This document shows, one piece after another, positions 55,201-64,000 of a stretch of 64,000 nucleotides of DNA (position 1 is its first letter; every line of letters begins with the position of its first letter). The translations under genes and the position numbers were made by a program. Under the pieces are notes generated by a model. That model was not told the origin of the DNA. It was given only the letters and a program-made list of their open reading frames with translations, and ran no database searches. Source of the stretch: Rhizobium sp. CC-YZS058 (lineage in GTDB: Bacteria; Pseudomonadota; Alphaproteobacteria; Rhizobiales; Rhizobiaceae); contig NZ_JAYESJ010000001.1 of the NCBI RefSeq assembly GCF_034720595.1, positions 1,452,001 through 1,516,000 of the forward strand, read 5' to 3'.

Positions 55201-55582
55201 TACCAGCATCCTCGTCCGGCTGTTCGCACAGGATGATGACGTCCAGTTTGCGACTGCCGCTGGCCTTTTCTCAAGCTCCGATGTCGTGCTCCTTCCGACG
55301 GTGCTTCTGGAGACGGAATGGGTCTTAAGAAGCCGCTATGGTTTCGATCGGTACAGGATCCACACGCTGTTCAACGCCGTCCTCGACGCGCGGAATGTCT
55401 TTTGCAGGGAGCGACAGGTGATCGTGTTGGCGCTCGACGCCTATGTACGGGGCATGGACTTTGCTGACGCGCTGCATGTCTGCCTGACAGAACACGGCGA
55501 CGACTTTATCACGTTCGACCGCAGGCTTGTGCGGTTGGCGAAGCAGTATCTAGAGGGCGCCCGCGTCGAGCTGACTCCCTGA
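55181..55582 (+). CDS. PIN-domain ribonuclease toxin (VapC type)
   Basis: A 133-residue PIN-domain RNase. The acidic active site is visible: Asp in QTIDTSILVRLFAQDD, Glu in VLLETEWVLRSRYGF, Asp in GMDFADALHV and Asp in FITFDRRLVRLA. ATG 55181 follows CAGGGAC. Toxins of this kind cut tRNA or rRNA when the antitoxin is lost. It lies between ilvB and ilvN, 29 bases before ilvN. Confidence 0.88.
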   Translation: MARQTIDTSILVRLFAQDDDVQFATAAGLFSSSDVVLLPTVLLETEWVLRSRYGFDRYRIHTLFNAVLDARNVFCRERQVIVLALDAYVRGMDFADALHVCLTEHGDDFITFDRRLVRLAKQYLEGARVELTP

Positions 55583-55611
55583 ACAATGTCTCAATCAATG
55601 GACCGAAAATC

Positions 55612-56184
55612 ATGAACGCCCATCTCCAGCCGACCGGCTCTGCCTATTTCATCGCCAAGGAAACAGAGGTCGACGAGAAGCACACGCTGTCCGTGCTCGT
55701 GGACAATGAGCCGGGCGTGCTGGCCCGTGTGATCGGTCTGTTCTCCGGCCGCGGCTACAACATCGAGAGCCTGACGGTCTCCGAAACGGAGCATGAGGCG
55801 CATCTGTCGCGCATCACCGTAGTCACCCGCGGGACGCCGCATGTGCTGGAGCAGATCAAGGCGCAGCTCGAGCGGCTGGTGCCGGTGCATCGCGTCGTCG
55901 ACCTCACGGTTCGCGCCAACACGCTCGGGCATGAGCGGCCGATCGAGCGCGAGGTGGCGCTTGTGAAGGTCAAGGGCACCGGCGACAACCGCGCGGAAAT
56001 GCTGCGGCTGGCGGATGCCTTTCACGCAAAGGTGGTCGATGCGACCGTCGAGCATTTCATCTTCGAGATCACCGGCAAATCCTCGAAGATCGACCAGTTC
56101 GTGGCGATCATGAAGCCGCTCGGGCTGATCGAAGTCTGCCGCACCGGCATCGCGGCCATGAACCGCGGCGCACAGGGCATGTGA
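55612..56184 (+). CDS. ilvN: Acetolactate synthase small (regulatory) subunit
   Basis: The regulatory subunit carries valine feedback control to IlvB. The N-terminal ACT domain is clear (HTLSVLVDNEPGVLARVIGLFSGRGYNIESL, abridged) and the C-terminal half (VARELALVKV-type sequence, GDNRAEMLRLADAF, EITGKSSKIDQFVAIMKPLG) matches the family. The length is 190 residues. ilvB, its catalytic partner, is separated from it by the VapBC pair. It is also named ilvH in some genomes. Confidence 0.95.
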   Translation: MNAHLQPTGSAYFIAKETEVDEKHTLSVLVDNEPGVLARVIGLFSGRGYNIESLTVSETEHEAHLSRITVVTRGTPHVLEQIKAQLERLVPVHRVVDLTVRANTLGHERPIEREVALVKVKGTGDNRAEMLRLADAFHAKVVDATVEHFIFEITGKSSKIDQFVAIMKPLGLIEVCRTGIAAMNRGAQGM

Positions 56185-56192
56185 TCGCCCGA

Positions 56193-56217
56193 GCCGGCCC
56201 GATCGTTCCGGGCCGGC
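56193..56217. terminator. Hairpin between convergent ilvN and aldo/keto reductase
   Basis: The nine-base arms GCCGGCCCG and CGGGCCGGC with a seven-base loop sit in the 38-base gap between two converging genes. No proper T-run follows on either strand, so it is a weak or bidirectional terminator. Confidence 0.5.
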
Positions 56218-56222
56218 GCTTC

Positions 56223-57068
56223 TCAGATCATCTCCAGCGGGCGCTTCGTGGCCGGTGGCGGGAAGGCCTCGTCAAGGGCAGCGTGATGGGCGGGCGTCAG
56301 GGCGAGGCTGAGCGCCGCATGGTTTTCCTTGACGCGCTCGGCCGAGCCGGTCTTCGGAATGGCGATGATGCCGGGACGGGCAAGGACGAAGGCCAGAGCG
56401 ACCTGCGCCGGTGTCGCGTCGAGCTCCCGGCCGATCTTCGCCAGTATCGGATGCGGCAGCAGCCGCCCCTCGTCGAGCGGTGAATAGGCCATGATGGGCA
56501 GGGAGCGCGCGGCGGCATAGGGCAGCAGGTCGTGCTCGATGCCGCGGCGGGACAGGTTGTAGAGCACCTGGTCGGTCGCGACGCTGCCGCCGGCCGGCAT
56601 GTCGGCGAGCTCTTCCAAATCCTCGACATCGAAGTTGGACACGCCCCAGGCGGCGATCTTCCCCTCCGCCTTCAGCTGCTCGAAGGCCTCCACCGTGCCC
56701 GACAGCGGATGGTTGCCGCGCCAGTGGAGCAGGTAGAGATCGATCTGCTCGACTCTCAGCCGCTTCAGGCTGTTCTCGCAGGCGCGAATGGTTTTCTCGC
56801 GGCTGGCGTTGGACGGCAGCACCTTGCTGACGAGGAAGGCCTCGTCGCGGCGGGTTTCGATCGCCGCGCCCACGACCTCTTCCGAGCCGCCGCTCGCATA
56901 CATTTCCGCCGTATCGATCAGGGTAAGCCCGAGATCGAGGCCGAGATTAAGGCTGCGGATCTCGCTCGCCCGGTCGGCGGTATCCTCGCCCATGCGCCAG
57001 GTTCCCTGGCCGAGCGCCGGCACGGTGCGTCCATTGGGGAAGGTGATGGTCGGCAGCGGGGTGGTCAT
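56223..57068 (-). CDS. Aldo/keto reductase
   Basis: A 281-residue NADPH-dependent reductase of the AKR superfamily. The catalytic tetrad is visible: Asp in LIDTAEMY, Tyr in [12 protein letters not shown], Lys in [10 protein letters not shown] and His in LYLLHWRGN. The NADPH-binding end is [17 protein letters not shown] 57068 follows AAGGAGAACGCC. The open frame continues upstream of this start only as a shadow of the neighbouring gene. The substrate is unknown. It is downstream of the AbrB-family gene on the same strand, 74 bases away. Confidence 0.92.
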   Translation of the reverse strand: MTTPLPTITFPNGRTVPALGQGTWRMGEDTADRASEIRSLNLGLDLGLTLIDTAEMYASGGSEEVVGAAIETRRDEAFLVSKVLPSNASREKTIRACENSLKRLRVEQIDLYLLHWRGNHPLSGTVEAFEQLKAEGKIAAWGVSNFDVEDLEELADMPAGGSVATDQVLYNLSRRGIEHDLLPYAAARSLPIMAYSPLDEGRLLPHPILAKIGRELDATPAQVALAFVLARPGIIAIPKTGSAERVKENHAALSLALTPAHHAALDEAFPPPATKRPLEMI

Positions 57069-57142
57069 GGCGTTCTCCTTCGGTTGTCGGAGAAGATAGA
57101 CCTGCGCGCCGCGAAGGCCAGCATTTCGGTCCCGATCCCGGT

Positions 57143-58231
57143 TCAGACCCGCGGCGGAGCCTTGCCGGACCGCGTGGCGACGAAGCGTGCAAGCGCCGGA
57201 CCGATGGCCGTGACGATAAGCAGCCGCGCCGACTGCAGCGCCATGACGAAGGCGAGGTCGACAGTGCTGTTGGCGGCAATGATCGCGATGGAATCCATGC
57301 CGCCGGGGCTGGTGGCGAGATAGGCGGTCAAGGGGTCGATACCGGCGGTTCGGGTGAGCAGGAAGGCAAGACCGCCGGAGATCGCCATCAGGATGAGAAT
57401 GGAGGCCACGGTCGGCAGAAGGACACGGCGTGCATGCTGCAGGATCGTGCGGGTGAAGCCGAGCCCGATGTTCCAGCCGAGCAGCGCATAGCTGATCGCC
57501 AGCAGCCATTCCGGCAGATGAAGGGTGACGAGACCGGAGATACTCAGCAGGCCGCCGAACAGGAAGGGAAGCAGCAGGACGCCGGCCGGAATGCGCAGCC
57601 GCCAGCCGAGCATGCCGGCAAACAGTGCCACCAGCAGCGTCTGCGCGAAGGAGAGCGGCGCGATCGGCGGAAACCAGACGATGGCCGGCGCGGCGCTGTC
57701 GACCCCGACCCAGAACCGCGCGACGAGGGCAGCGGCACCCGCGACGAACACCACGCGCAGATATTGCATGAAGGCGACGAGCCGGGCATCGGCCCCATAG
57801 GCCTCGGCCATCACCATCATCGTCGTGGCCGCACCCGCCGAGCAGCCCCAGATGGCTGTGGTCCCGGGGAGGATGTTCAGCCGGCTGATCAGATAGCCGC
57901 TGAGCGTGCTCATGGTGATGACGCAGAGGACGACGCCCAGGAAGAGCGGCCAGTTGCCGAGAAAGGTGGTGACGATACCGGCATTGATCGAGCCGGCGAT
58001 CATCGTGCCGATCAGCGCCTGGGACAGGAAGACGAGAAGGCGCGGCAGGCGGATGCTGCCGCCATTGAGCCCCACGATCGCCCCCGCCACCATGGGCCCC
58101 ATCAGCAGGGCGGCCGGTATGCCGGCCAGCTCCATCGCGCCGGCGAGCAGCAGCGACAGGACCAGAAGCACGGCCCATTGCAGCGGAGTCGATCGCCGCC
58201 CGAGACCCTGCGGGTTGATCGTGGCACTCAT
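57143..58231 (-). CDS. AbrB family membrane protein
   Basis: A 362-residue polytopic membrane protein of Pfam AbrB (sometimes misnamed ammonia monooxygenase; unrelated to the AbrB DNA-binding fold). It is two repeated halves of about five helices each, with family patterns [38 protein letters not shown] and, in the second half, [16 protein letters not shown]. The transported substrate is unknown. It precedes the aldo/keto reductase and may share its transcript. The 265-base gap to the RecD-like gene is divergent. Confidence 0.87.
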   Translation of the reverse strand: MSATINPQGLGRRSTPLQWAVLLVLSLLLAGAMELAGIPAALLMGPMVAGAIVGLNGGSIRLPRLLVFLSQALIGTMIAGSINAGIVTTFLGNWPLFLGVVLCVITMSTLSGYLISRLNILPGTTAIWGCSAGAATTMMVMAEAYGADARLVAFMQYLRVVFVAGAAALVARFWVGVDSAAPAIVWFPPIAPLSFAQTLLVALFAGMLGWRLRIPAGVLLLPFLFGGLLSISGLVTLHLPEWLLAISYALLGWNIGLGFTRTILQHARRVLLPTVASILILMAISGGLAFLLTRTAGIDPLTAYLATSPGGMDSIAIIAANSTVDLAFVMALQSARLLIVTAIGPALARFVATRSGKAPPRV

Positions 58232-58496
58232 CGGCGGGATCCGCCGCTTCGAATGGAGACAAGCGAGGCGGATGTGGAATGGCGGACAGGCATGGCAGAT
58301 CCCAAGGGTGTCCGAAGCAGGACGAAGACCCTGTCGAACGGGGAGGTGGCTCCTTAAGAGGCGATGGCCTCGGCGAAGTCAAGGCGCTGGTTCTTGGGGG
58401 AGGCCTTAAGGGGCGAGTGACACGGATGCCGGTTTGGGCGGTGCCGTCTGGCGGGTTTTGCTTGCGCGGCTGCCGCGAATCCTGTCAGTCACGGCC

Positions 58497-59624
58497 ATGG
58501 AATTCGCACCCCAGCAGGATGAAGCGCTGAAGGCCGTCAGCCAGTGGCTGAAGGACGGGCGCACGCCGCTGTTCCGGCTGTTCGGCTATGCCGGAACCGG
58601 CAAGACCACGCTCGCCCGTCATTTCGCCGAGCATGTCGATGGCGATGTGATCTTCGCCGCCTTCACGGGCAAGGCCGCCCAGGTGCTCCGCTCCAAGGGC
58701 GCCAAGAATGCGAAGACGATCCACTCGCTGATCTACCGGCCGCGCGGCGAGGAGGAGGTGTCCGACGAGGAAACCGGCAAGACCTCGATCGCGCCGATGT
58801 TCTCGATCAACCGCCAGAGCCCGGTCGCCAAGGCGGCCCTGATCATCGTCGACGAATGCTCCATGGTGGACGAGGCGCTTGGCCGCGACCTGATGAGCTT
58901 CGGCACGCCGATCCTCGTTCTCGGCGATCCCGGGCAGTTGCCACCCGTCTCGGGCGGTGGCTACTTCACCAATGACGAGCCGAATTACCTGCTGACCGAG
59001 ATCCACCGGCAGGCGCGGGACAACCCGATCATCAAGCTTGCCATGCAGGTGCGCGAGGGCAACGAGATCATGTTTGGCGACTATGGCGCGGCGCAGGTGA
59101 TCCCGAAGAGCGCGGTGACCCAGAGCCTGGTGCTGGACGCCGACCAGGTGCTTGTGGGAACCAACCGCACGCGGCGGCGCTACAACAGCCGGCTGCGTGA
59201 ACTCAAAGGGTTCACGACCGAATATCCGCAGTCCGGCGACAAGCTGGTCTGCCTGCGCAACGACCCGGCCAAGGGGCTGCTCAACGGCTCGCTCTGGCAG
59301 GTCATGACCTCGTCGAAGGAAACGGTAAAACCCGGCATCAATTTGATGATCAGGCCGGAAGACGATGACATGGACCGCGGGGCGGCCAAGATCAAACTGC
59401 TGAAGACCGCCTTCGAGGATGTCGAGGGCGAGATCCCCTGGTCGACGCGCAAGCGCTATGACGAGTTCGACTATGGCTATGCCTTGACGGTCCACAAGGC
59501 GCAGGGCTCGCAGTGGAACAATGTCGTGCTGTTCGACGAGAGCTGGGCCTTCCGCGACACCCGGGAACGCTGGCTCTATACCGCGATCACCCGCGCCGCG
59601 GAAACCCTGACGATCGTGCGCTGA
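58497..59624 (+). CDS. RecD-like ATP-dependent DNA helicase
   Basis: A 375-residue superfamily-1B helicase resembling the catalytic core of RecD2. Motif I is GYAGTGKTTLARHFAEHV, motif II VDECSMVDEALGRDL, motif III GDPGQLPPVSGGGYF, and the C-terminal motifs are DYGYALTVHKAQGSQWNNVVLFDES and YTAITRAAETL. It lacks the N-terminal domains of RecD and the RecBC partners. ATG 58497 starts the conserved MEFAPQQDEALKAV. Role in repair or phage-like functions not resolved. Confidence 0.88.
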   Translation: MEFAPQQDEALKAVSQWLKDGRTPLFRLFGYAGTGKTTLARHFAEHVDGDVIFAAFTGKAAQVLRSKGAKNAKTIHSLIYRPRGEEEVSDEETGKTSIAPMFSINRQSPVAKAALIIVDECSMVDEALGRDLMSFGTPILVLGDPGQLPPVSGGGYFTNDEPNYLLTEIHRQARDNPIIKLAMQVREGNEIMFGDYGAAQVIPKSAVTQSLVLDADQVLVGTNRTRRRYNSRLRELKGFTTEYPQSGDKLVCLRNDPAKGLLNGSLWQVMTSSKETVKPGINLMIRPEDDDMDRGAAKIKLLKTAFEDVEGEIPWSTRKRYDEFDYGYALTVHKAQGSQWNNVVLFDESWAFRDTRERWLYTAITRAAETLTIVR

Positions 59625-59627
59625 GCG

Positions 59628-60866
59628 TCACTTGACGTCGCTCAAGGCCTTGGGCAGCGCGCCGGCGCTGATCGCGAAGATCATCTTGCCATCCGGCCCG
59701 GACACGAGGCCCTGCTGGCAGTCCCGCATCTCCTGGAAGCTTCTGCGGTCGCGCGACATGCGGAAGAGATCGGTGAGCCGCATGCAGCGCATGAGATGCG
59801 ATTCGATGCCCTTCTCCGCCGCGTAGCGGAAGATGGCGCCGTCGGCGGTCAGGCTGGTGCTGGCGATCTCCAGGCTTTCATAAAGCAGGTCGTTCTCGTC
59901 CATCATCTCGTGATTGGGAATGAAAGACGAGCTGACGACATCGCCGTTGGCGCTGTTCGCAATCGTGACCATCAGCCCATCGGGTGCGCTCTGTTCCTCG
60001 ACCGTCACGTCGAAGCTCAGCCTCTCGTCCGGGCTCGGCGGCGCGCTGGCCTCGATCGTCGGCAGCGTCGTGGCGTTGATCGTGCGGTACTGGGTGAAGG
60101 CGGCGCTGAGCAACCGAGAGAACTCTTGCGCCCGGCCGCCGGCAGCGCTTCCGAGCTTGAGATGCAGATGAGGCAGGGCGCCCGCCACCGTGTCCACAAC
60201 GCCCGGCCGAGCCATCGCGGCTGCGGGGATATGCACGCTCATCGCCGTCGAGGACAGCGGTAGCAGCATCATCAGCGGCAGGATCGACAGGGCTGCGAAG
60301 GGCGAGGGTTTGGAGCGGGCGGGAGCGCAGGCGATCGGCGGGAGGTCGGTCCGGTCGGACACTGCCTCGGCATCCCGCTGGAGGAACAAAGGCGAAGGCC
60401 AGGCTGCGAGCGGCTGCGCGGCAGGCTCGATTGGAGCCTCGTGGCGAGCGGACGGCGCGATGAGCGCATCTGCGGCGGGCTGTTCGCTTTCACGCTGAGC
60501 GAGCGCCGGCGCGGTTTCCTCCACCGGGCGCGGACTATAGCTCGGCGTATAGCCTCCCTTCGGCACCACGATCTGCCAGGGGTCGGTGGCACCTTCGCTT
60601 TCGTAATAGTGAGTGAGGAGCTTTCGCAGCTTGCCTGCATGCACGCGCACCAGCGGGTCGCTGTCGGCATTGAAGCTCTGGGCGCGGCCGAAGACATCGA
60701 TCGCGATCGTGTAGCCCTTCAGCTGCTGGGCCTCGCCCGCCAGATCCTTTTCAACCACATAGGTGAGAAAGGCGCGCAGGCGCTCCGAGCGCGCAAAGAC
60801 GTCGCTCGACAGCACGGCATCGAGCGCCGCCCGCTTCGCCGTGTGGCTTGGTTCTCCTTGGCTCAT
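59628..60866 (-). CDS. Putative membrane-anchored regulator, unrecognised C-terminal domain
   Basis: A 412-residue protein. Residues 1-105 match the N-terminal module seen in some rhizobial and acidobacterial adenylate-cyclase and TPR proteins: LRAFLTYVVEKDLAGEAQQL, TIAIDVFGRAQSFNADSDPLVRVHAGKLRKLL and a PKGGYTPSYSP end, which looks like a winged-helix DNA-binding domain. A membrane helix lies at about 195-213. The C-terminal 200 residues are beta-rich and unrecognised. This is a one-component sensor layout (cytoplasmic DNA-binding, periplasmic sensor), by inference. It ends 4 bases from the convergent RecD-like stop. Confidence 0.7.
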   Translation of the reverse strand: MSQGEPSHTAKRAALDAVLSSDVFARSERLRAFLTYVVEKDLAGEAQQLKGYTIAIDVFGRAQSFNADSDPLVRVHAGKLRKLLTHYYESEGATDPWQIVVPKGGYTPSYSPRPVEETAPALAQRESEQPAADALIAPSARHEAPIEPAAQPLAAWPSPLFLQRDAEAVSDRTDLPPIACAPARSKPSPFAALSILPLMMLLPLSSTAMSVHIPAAAMARPGVVDTVAGALPHLHLKLGSAAGGRAQEFSRLLSAAFTQYRTINATTLPTIEASAPPSPDERLSFDVTVEEQSAPDGLMVTIANSANGDVVSSSFIPNHEMMDENDLLYESLEIASTSLTADGAIFRYAAEKGIESHLMRCMRLTDLFRMSRDRRSFQEMRDCQQGLVSGPDGKMIFAISAGALPKALSDVK

Positions 60867-61312
60867 CTCGCTCCCTGCGATCCCACGTCTGTCCTTCGGT
60901 CCTCATCCGCCCCTCCAACTTGCCTGCCGCGAAGAGGTTCGCGCCGGGCCGCAAAGACGGATCGAAAGGGACGGATGGCAGCGTCGGACTGTGCGTCCAT
61001 CCGACTCATATCATTAAAGCGCAAAAAACATCATTTGTCAGTCCAGCATATCCAATTACATCATGATACCCGCAAAAAACCGGTCGCTAACGCTTGTAGG
61101 GCGCGGCCGTCCGCCGTGTCTGCAACCTTTGATAAAGAGGGACGCGAGGCTCGGGATCTGCAAGACGGCTCCGGGAAGAGACGCGCGGTCTCCGCAGCAG
61201 ACATGGAAAAAATCCGCTGCCGTCATTCCGGCGCGGGCGATTATCGATTAAGCCTCAGAGCGCACAACCTGCCGCACAGGCAGGGCCATTCATGCTCCTC
61301 AAGGTGCCTGCC
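60867..61312. other. Intergenic region, no gene seen
   Basis: A 446-base gap between divergent genes. It has an A/T-rich island (about 61005-61085) that probably holds the promoters, a GTCGGA/TCCGAC inverted repeat near 60984-61006, and a small hairpin CCTGCC-GCACA-GGCAGG at 61268-61284 just before pdxJ. No convincing open frame or RNA gene. Confidence 0.5.
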
Positions 61313-62065
61313 ATGCCCGCCACGCTGTCCGTCAATCTCAATGCCATCGCCATGCTGCGCAATCGGCGCGATCTCCCCTGGCCGTCCGTGACCGGAATCG
61401 GTCAGCAGGCCCTGGAGGCGGGCGCGGGCGGCTTGACGGTTCATCCCCGGCCGGACCAGCGCCATATTCGCTTTTCCGATCTAAAACCGATCCGTAACCT
61501 GATCGACGATCTGTTTCCCCATGCCGAATTCAACATGGAAGGCTATCCCAACGCCGAGTTCCTGGCGCTCGTCGAAGAGACCCAGCCGGAACAGGTGACG
61601 CTGGTGCCGGACGATCCGGCGCAGGCCACGTCCGACCATGGCTGGGATTTTCGCGCGCAGCACGCGCTCCTGAAAGAGGTCGTCGGGCGGCTGGCAGGGC
61701 AGGGGTTCCGTGTATCGCTCTTTGCCGACGGCGTGCCGGACCGCGAGGCGCTGGAGATGGCGCGCGAGACCGGCGCGGCCCGGATCGAACTGTACACCGG
61801 CCCTTATGGCGGCTGCTATGATACGCCCGAGCGCGCCGAGGAGATCGCCGCGCAACTGGGGGAGACCGCCCGGCTTGCAAGCGAGCTGGGCCTCGGCATC
61901 AATGCGGGGCACGACCTGACGGTCGACAACCTGCCGCGCCTGGTGCGCCATGTTCCGCAGCTGGCGGAAGTGTCGATCGGCCACGGACTGACCGCCGATG
62001 CGCTCATCTACGGCATGAGCGAAACGGTACGCCGTTTCCGCCGCGCCTGCGGCCAGACCGTGTAA
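61313..62065 (+). CDS. pdxJ: Pyridoxine 5'-phosphate synthase PdxJ
   Basis: PdxJ closes the pyridoxine ring from 1-deoxyxylulose 5-phosphate and 3-hydroxy-1-aminoacetone phosphate. The 250-residue TIM-barrel protein has [29 protein letters not shown], the conserved [20 protein letters not shown] and the late [27 protein letters not shown] 61313 gives the conserved start; ATG 61292 would add seven residues and has its AGGCAGGG inside a hairpin. Confidence 0.96.
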   Translation: MPATLSVNLNAIAMLRNRRDLPWPSVTGIGQQALEAGAGGLTVHPRPDQRHIRFSDLKPIRNLIDDLFPHAEFNMEGYPNAEFLALVEETQPEQVTLVPDDPAQATSDHGWDFRAQHALLKEVVGRLAGQGFRVSLFADGVPDREALEMARETGAARIELYTGPYGGCYDTPERAEEIAAQLGETARLASELGLGINAGHDLTVDNLPRLVRHVPQLAEVSIGHGLTADALIYGMSETVRRFRRACGQTV

Positions 62066-62068
62066 CGT

Positions 62069-62110
62069 CCGGGAGCACCGTGCGGTCGCGATGGCCGCAC
62101 GGTGTTCCGG
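62069..62110. terminator. Long hairpin between convergent pdxJ and quinone reductase gene
   Basis: GGAGCACCGTGCGG (62072-62085) pairs with CCGCACGGTGTTCC (62095-62108), with one G-U, around TCGCGATGG. There is no T-run, but it sits in the 60-base gap between converging genes and probably ends both transcripts. Confidence 0.6.
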
Positions 62111-62125
62111 AAGACTCTGCGGCAC

Positions 62126-63010
62126 TCAGCCGCCGAATGCGCCCTTGTTGCCCTGCAGGAAGGCTGCGAGCGATTGCGGTTTGCGGCCGGAGAGGCGTTC
62201 GACGTCGCCGGTGACGACATCGAACTGCCCAAGCCGGGCCGCGCGGTCAAAGGAGACGAGCGTGGGGATGAAAGGCGCAGGCACGCCGCCTGCCGCCATT
62301 CCCTCGGCAAGTTGTTCGTCGGTTACCGGTACCACGGACAGGGGTTTGCCCGTGGCTTCAGAGACCAGCGCTGCCACGTCCGAGACCGTATAGGAGACCG
62401 GACCGGTCAGCGTCAGGATGTCGTTCCGTCCCGGATCCGTCAGCATGGCGCCGGCGGCGGCGGCGGCGAGGTCGGCGCGGGCGACATAGGGGATGCGTCC
62501 ATCCCCGGCCGCGCTGTACCACTGGCCGCTGGCGAGCGCGGCGGGCAGCGACATGAACAGGTTTTCCATATACCAGCTGTTGCGCAGGATGGTGTAGGCG
62601 AGACCGGAGGCCTTGATCGCCGCCTCCGTGCCGAGATGATCGGGCGCGAAAGAGACGGCCGAGTTTTCTGCATTGGGCAGGGAAATATAGAGAAGGCGGC
62701 GTAGGCCTGCCTTCGCGGCGGCGGCCACGGCCCGGCGATGCTGGCCGAGGCGCTTGCCCTCCTCGCCCAGCGCATCCGTGGAAATGATCAGCGCCGTGTC
62801 GATCCCGTCGAATCCTGCGGCGAGCGTCTCCTCACGGTCGAAATCGATCGGGCGAACGGTCACGCCCCGATCCGCATAGGCGGACAGCTTGCCAGGATCG
62901 CGGGTCGCGGCGACGAGATCGCCGGGCGCAAGCCGGCCGGAGGCAAGAAGAGAATCGAGCACGAGGCGGCCGAACTGGCCGGATGCGCCGGTCACGAGAA
63001 ATCTGGTCAT
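62126..63010 (-). CDS. NAD(P)H-dependent quinone oxidoreductase (NmrA/QorB-like)
   Basis: A 294-residue protein of the NmrA-like SDR group. The dinucleotide-binding TGASGQFGRLVLDSLLASG opens the N terminus, with DFDREETLAAGFDGIDTALIIS, YISLPNAENS and YTILRNSWYMEN typical of the QorB/YtfG branch. The divergent HxlR-family regulator on the other side of the 223-base gap matches the usual arrangement, where the regulator represses the reductase and responds to a quinone or oxidant. Confidence 0.9.
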   Translation of the reverse strand: MTRFLVTGASGQFGRLVLDSLLASGRLAPGDLVAATRDPGKLSAYADRGVTVRPIDFDREETLAAGFDGIDTALIISTDALGEEGKRLGQHRRAVAAAAKAGLRRLLYISLPNAENSAVSFAPDHLGTEAAIKASGLAYTILRNSWYMENLFMSLPAALASGQWYSAAGDGRIPYVARADLAAAAAGAMLTDPGRNDILTLTGPVSYTVSDVAALVSEATGKPLSVVPVTDEQLAEGMAAGGVPAPFIPTLVSFDRAARLGQFDVVTGDVERLSGRKPQSLAAFLQGNKGAFGG

Positions 63011-63233
63011 GCGTTTGGTCCTTCGCGCGTTTCAGCACCGCTGCGGCGTGAGGCCAGGCGGGCTCAGCCGTCGTCCGCTCCGCGCCGACAAAGGCACGGT
63101 GAGGACGCGACATTGTTGATCGCCTCAATTCGGCTTATGGTTCCGAAATGAGACCAACATGTCATTCTGCATTTGGTAGGCGCTGTAAAGGCGGCATGTT
63201 TTTCTACGCAGCTTACCTGGAGGGAACCACCCT

Positions 63234-63647
63234 ATGAGCGAACATGCCCGAAAGACCGCACGTCCGATGGATGAAGAGCGGATGATCCTCATCAATGGCT
63301 GCAGCTTCTCGGCCGAAAACTGCCCGGTCCGCGATGTGCTCGGCAATGTCGGAGGCAAGTGGAACACGCTGATGGTGCAGGCGCTCGCAGAAAAGCCGAT
63401 GCGATTTTCCGCGCTGCGTCGCCTGATCCCCGATATTTCGCAGCGCATGCTGACGCAGACGCTGCGTGATCTGGAGCGGGACGGCTATGTCGAGCGGCGG
63501 GTTTTTCCCACCAAGCCGCCAAGCGTCGAATACAGCCTGACCCCGCTTGGGGCCTCGTTCAACGCGGTGCTGGAACCGCTTGTCGCCTGGTCCGCCGCCC
63601 ATCACGCCGCCATTCGCGACGCGCGGGCGAGGTTCGACGCCGCTTAG
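63234..63647 (+). CDS. HxlR family transcriptional regulator
   Basis: A 137-residue winged-helix regulator. The HxlR pattern is intact: [23 protein letters not shown] (Cys that may sense oxidants), [34 protein letters not shown], then [20 protein letters not shown]. The ATG has GGAGGG upstream. It is divergent from the quinone reductase and is probably its regulator. The stop overlaps that of the convergent racemase-family gene (TTAG). Confidence 0.92.
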   Translation: MSEHARKTARPMDEERMILINGCSFSAENCPVRDVLGNVGGKWNTLMVQALAEKPMRFSALRRLIPDISQRMLTQTLRDLERDGYVERRVFPTKPPSVEYSLTPLGASFNAVLEPLVAWSAAHHAAIRDARARFDAA

Positions 63648-64000
63648 GCCGCGGCGCGCAGCCGATCCTTGAGCGCGAAATCCACGGCAGAATCGGCGTG
63701 GATCCGGGTCGAGTCGAAGCCGGGAAGGGCAAGGGTGTGGGGGTCGAGGATCAGGCAGATTTCCGTGCAGCCGAGGATGACCGAGTCCGCGCCGGCCGCC
63801 TTGCCGCGCGCGATGATGGCATGCAGCGCCTCGCGTGAATCGTCCTTGACGGTCCCCGCGCAGAGCTCCTTGAAGATGATGTCGTGGACGATACCTCGGT
63901 CTTCTGCCTCCGGTGTCAGCACGGTCACGCCTGCGCGGGCCATGCGCTCGGCATAAAAGCCGTGTTCCATCGTATAGCGCGTGGCAAGGAGCAGCGGGCG
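63644..64000 (-). CDS. Aspartate/glutamate racemase family protein (5' end outside window)
   Basis: The visible part is the C-terminal 118 residues. It reads [19 protein letters not shown] at the window edge, then [21 protein letters not shown] and the second catalytic Cys motif [13 protein letters not shown]. This is the Asp/Glu/hydantoin racemase family. The start lies right of the window. An internal ATG at 63970 is not the start, because the conserved LLATR segment precedes it. Confidence 0.88.
   Translation of the reverse strand, partial: RPLLLATRYTMEHGFYAERMARAGVTVLTPEAEDRGIVHDIIFKELCAGTVKDDSREALHAIIARGKAAGADSVILGCTEICLILDPHTLALPGFDSTRIHADSAVDFALKDRLRAAA

Noticed and set aside
56223..58382. 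A 719-codon open frame on the minus strand reading through the aldo/keto reductase and beyond
   Set aside because: Only the part from ATG 57068 is the reductase. The remainder lies over the AbrB-family gene in another frame, with Arg/His/Pro-rich shadow composition.

Overview
The window is a GC-rich stretch of chromosome from an alphaproteobacterium of the order Rhizobiales, most likely family Rhizobiaceae. The evidence is the tail of the division/envelope cluster (ftsZ, lpxC, bamD, recN, ligA), a circularly permuted two-piece tmRNA with the alphaproteobacterial tag ANDNYAEARLAA, an alphaproteobacterial SspB followed by DUF4169 and ribbon-helix-helix genes, and a rhizobial-type intergenic palindromic repeat. 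The genus cannot be fixed from the sequence alone.

Layout. 1-8 kb: ftsZ (cut at its 5' end by the window edge), lpxC, bamD, recN and ligA, all rightward. 8-11.3 kb: panC-panB, a large inverted repeat, and the azlCD branched-chain amino acid exporter. 11.3-15.5 kb: leftward pepP, prmA, an SCO-type copper chaperone and a small membrane protein; a structured small-RNA candidate carrying two CCTCCTCCC loops lies between pepP and prmA. 15.7-22.5 kb: a chemoreceptor with a CheR-tether tail plus cheW, pncA, creA, a YeeE/YedE sulfur transporter and a DUF2778 (L,D-transpeptidase-like) protein. 22.7-27.1 kb: the most unusual region, two tandem 2.2-kb cassettes, each with a secreted RTX-repeat protein convergent with an unrecognised alanine-rich-headed protein. 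The cassette ends are nearly identical and the middles have diverged. 27.2-40.3 kb: a UvrD-type helicase with an in-frame palindrome-rich insertion, an RND efflux pair, a D-lactate dehydrogenase-like flavoprotein and a giant AsmA protein. 40.3-46.4 kb: RHH, DUF4169, sspB, ssrA, thyA-folA, hflK-hflC and an ACT-domain protein. 46.6-52.7 kb: a DegP-type protease, a GNAT acetyltransferase, serB, miaA and a HerA-type ATPase. 52.8-56.2 kb: ilvB-ilvN behind an attenuator whose Ile/Leu/Val-rich leader peptide appears to be leaderless, with a VapBC-like toxin-antitoxin pair between the two subunit genes. 56.2-64 kb: an aldo/keto reductase, an AbrB-family membrane protein, a RecD-like helicase, a putative membrane-anchored regulator, pdxJ, a divergent quinone-reductase/HxlR pair and an Asp/Glu racemase-family gene cut by the right edge.

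Most genes are core housekeeping: cell division and envelope building (ftsZ, lpxC, bamD, asmA, degP, hflKC), DNA repair (recN, ligA, uvrD, recD-like), cofactor and nucleotide synthesis (panBC, pdxJ, thyA, folA) and protein quality control (ssrA with sspB, hflKC, degP). The accessory signals are the tandem RTX cassettes, the toxin-antitoxin pair inside ilvBN, the palindromic insertion in uvrD and the intergenic repeat after panB. Coordinates were read by eye. Where a start is ambiguous the alternative is given.
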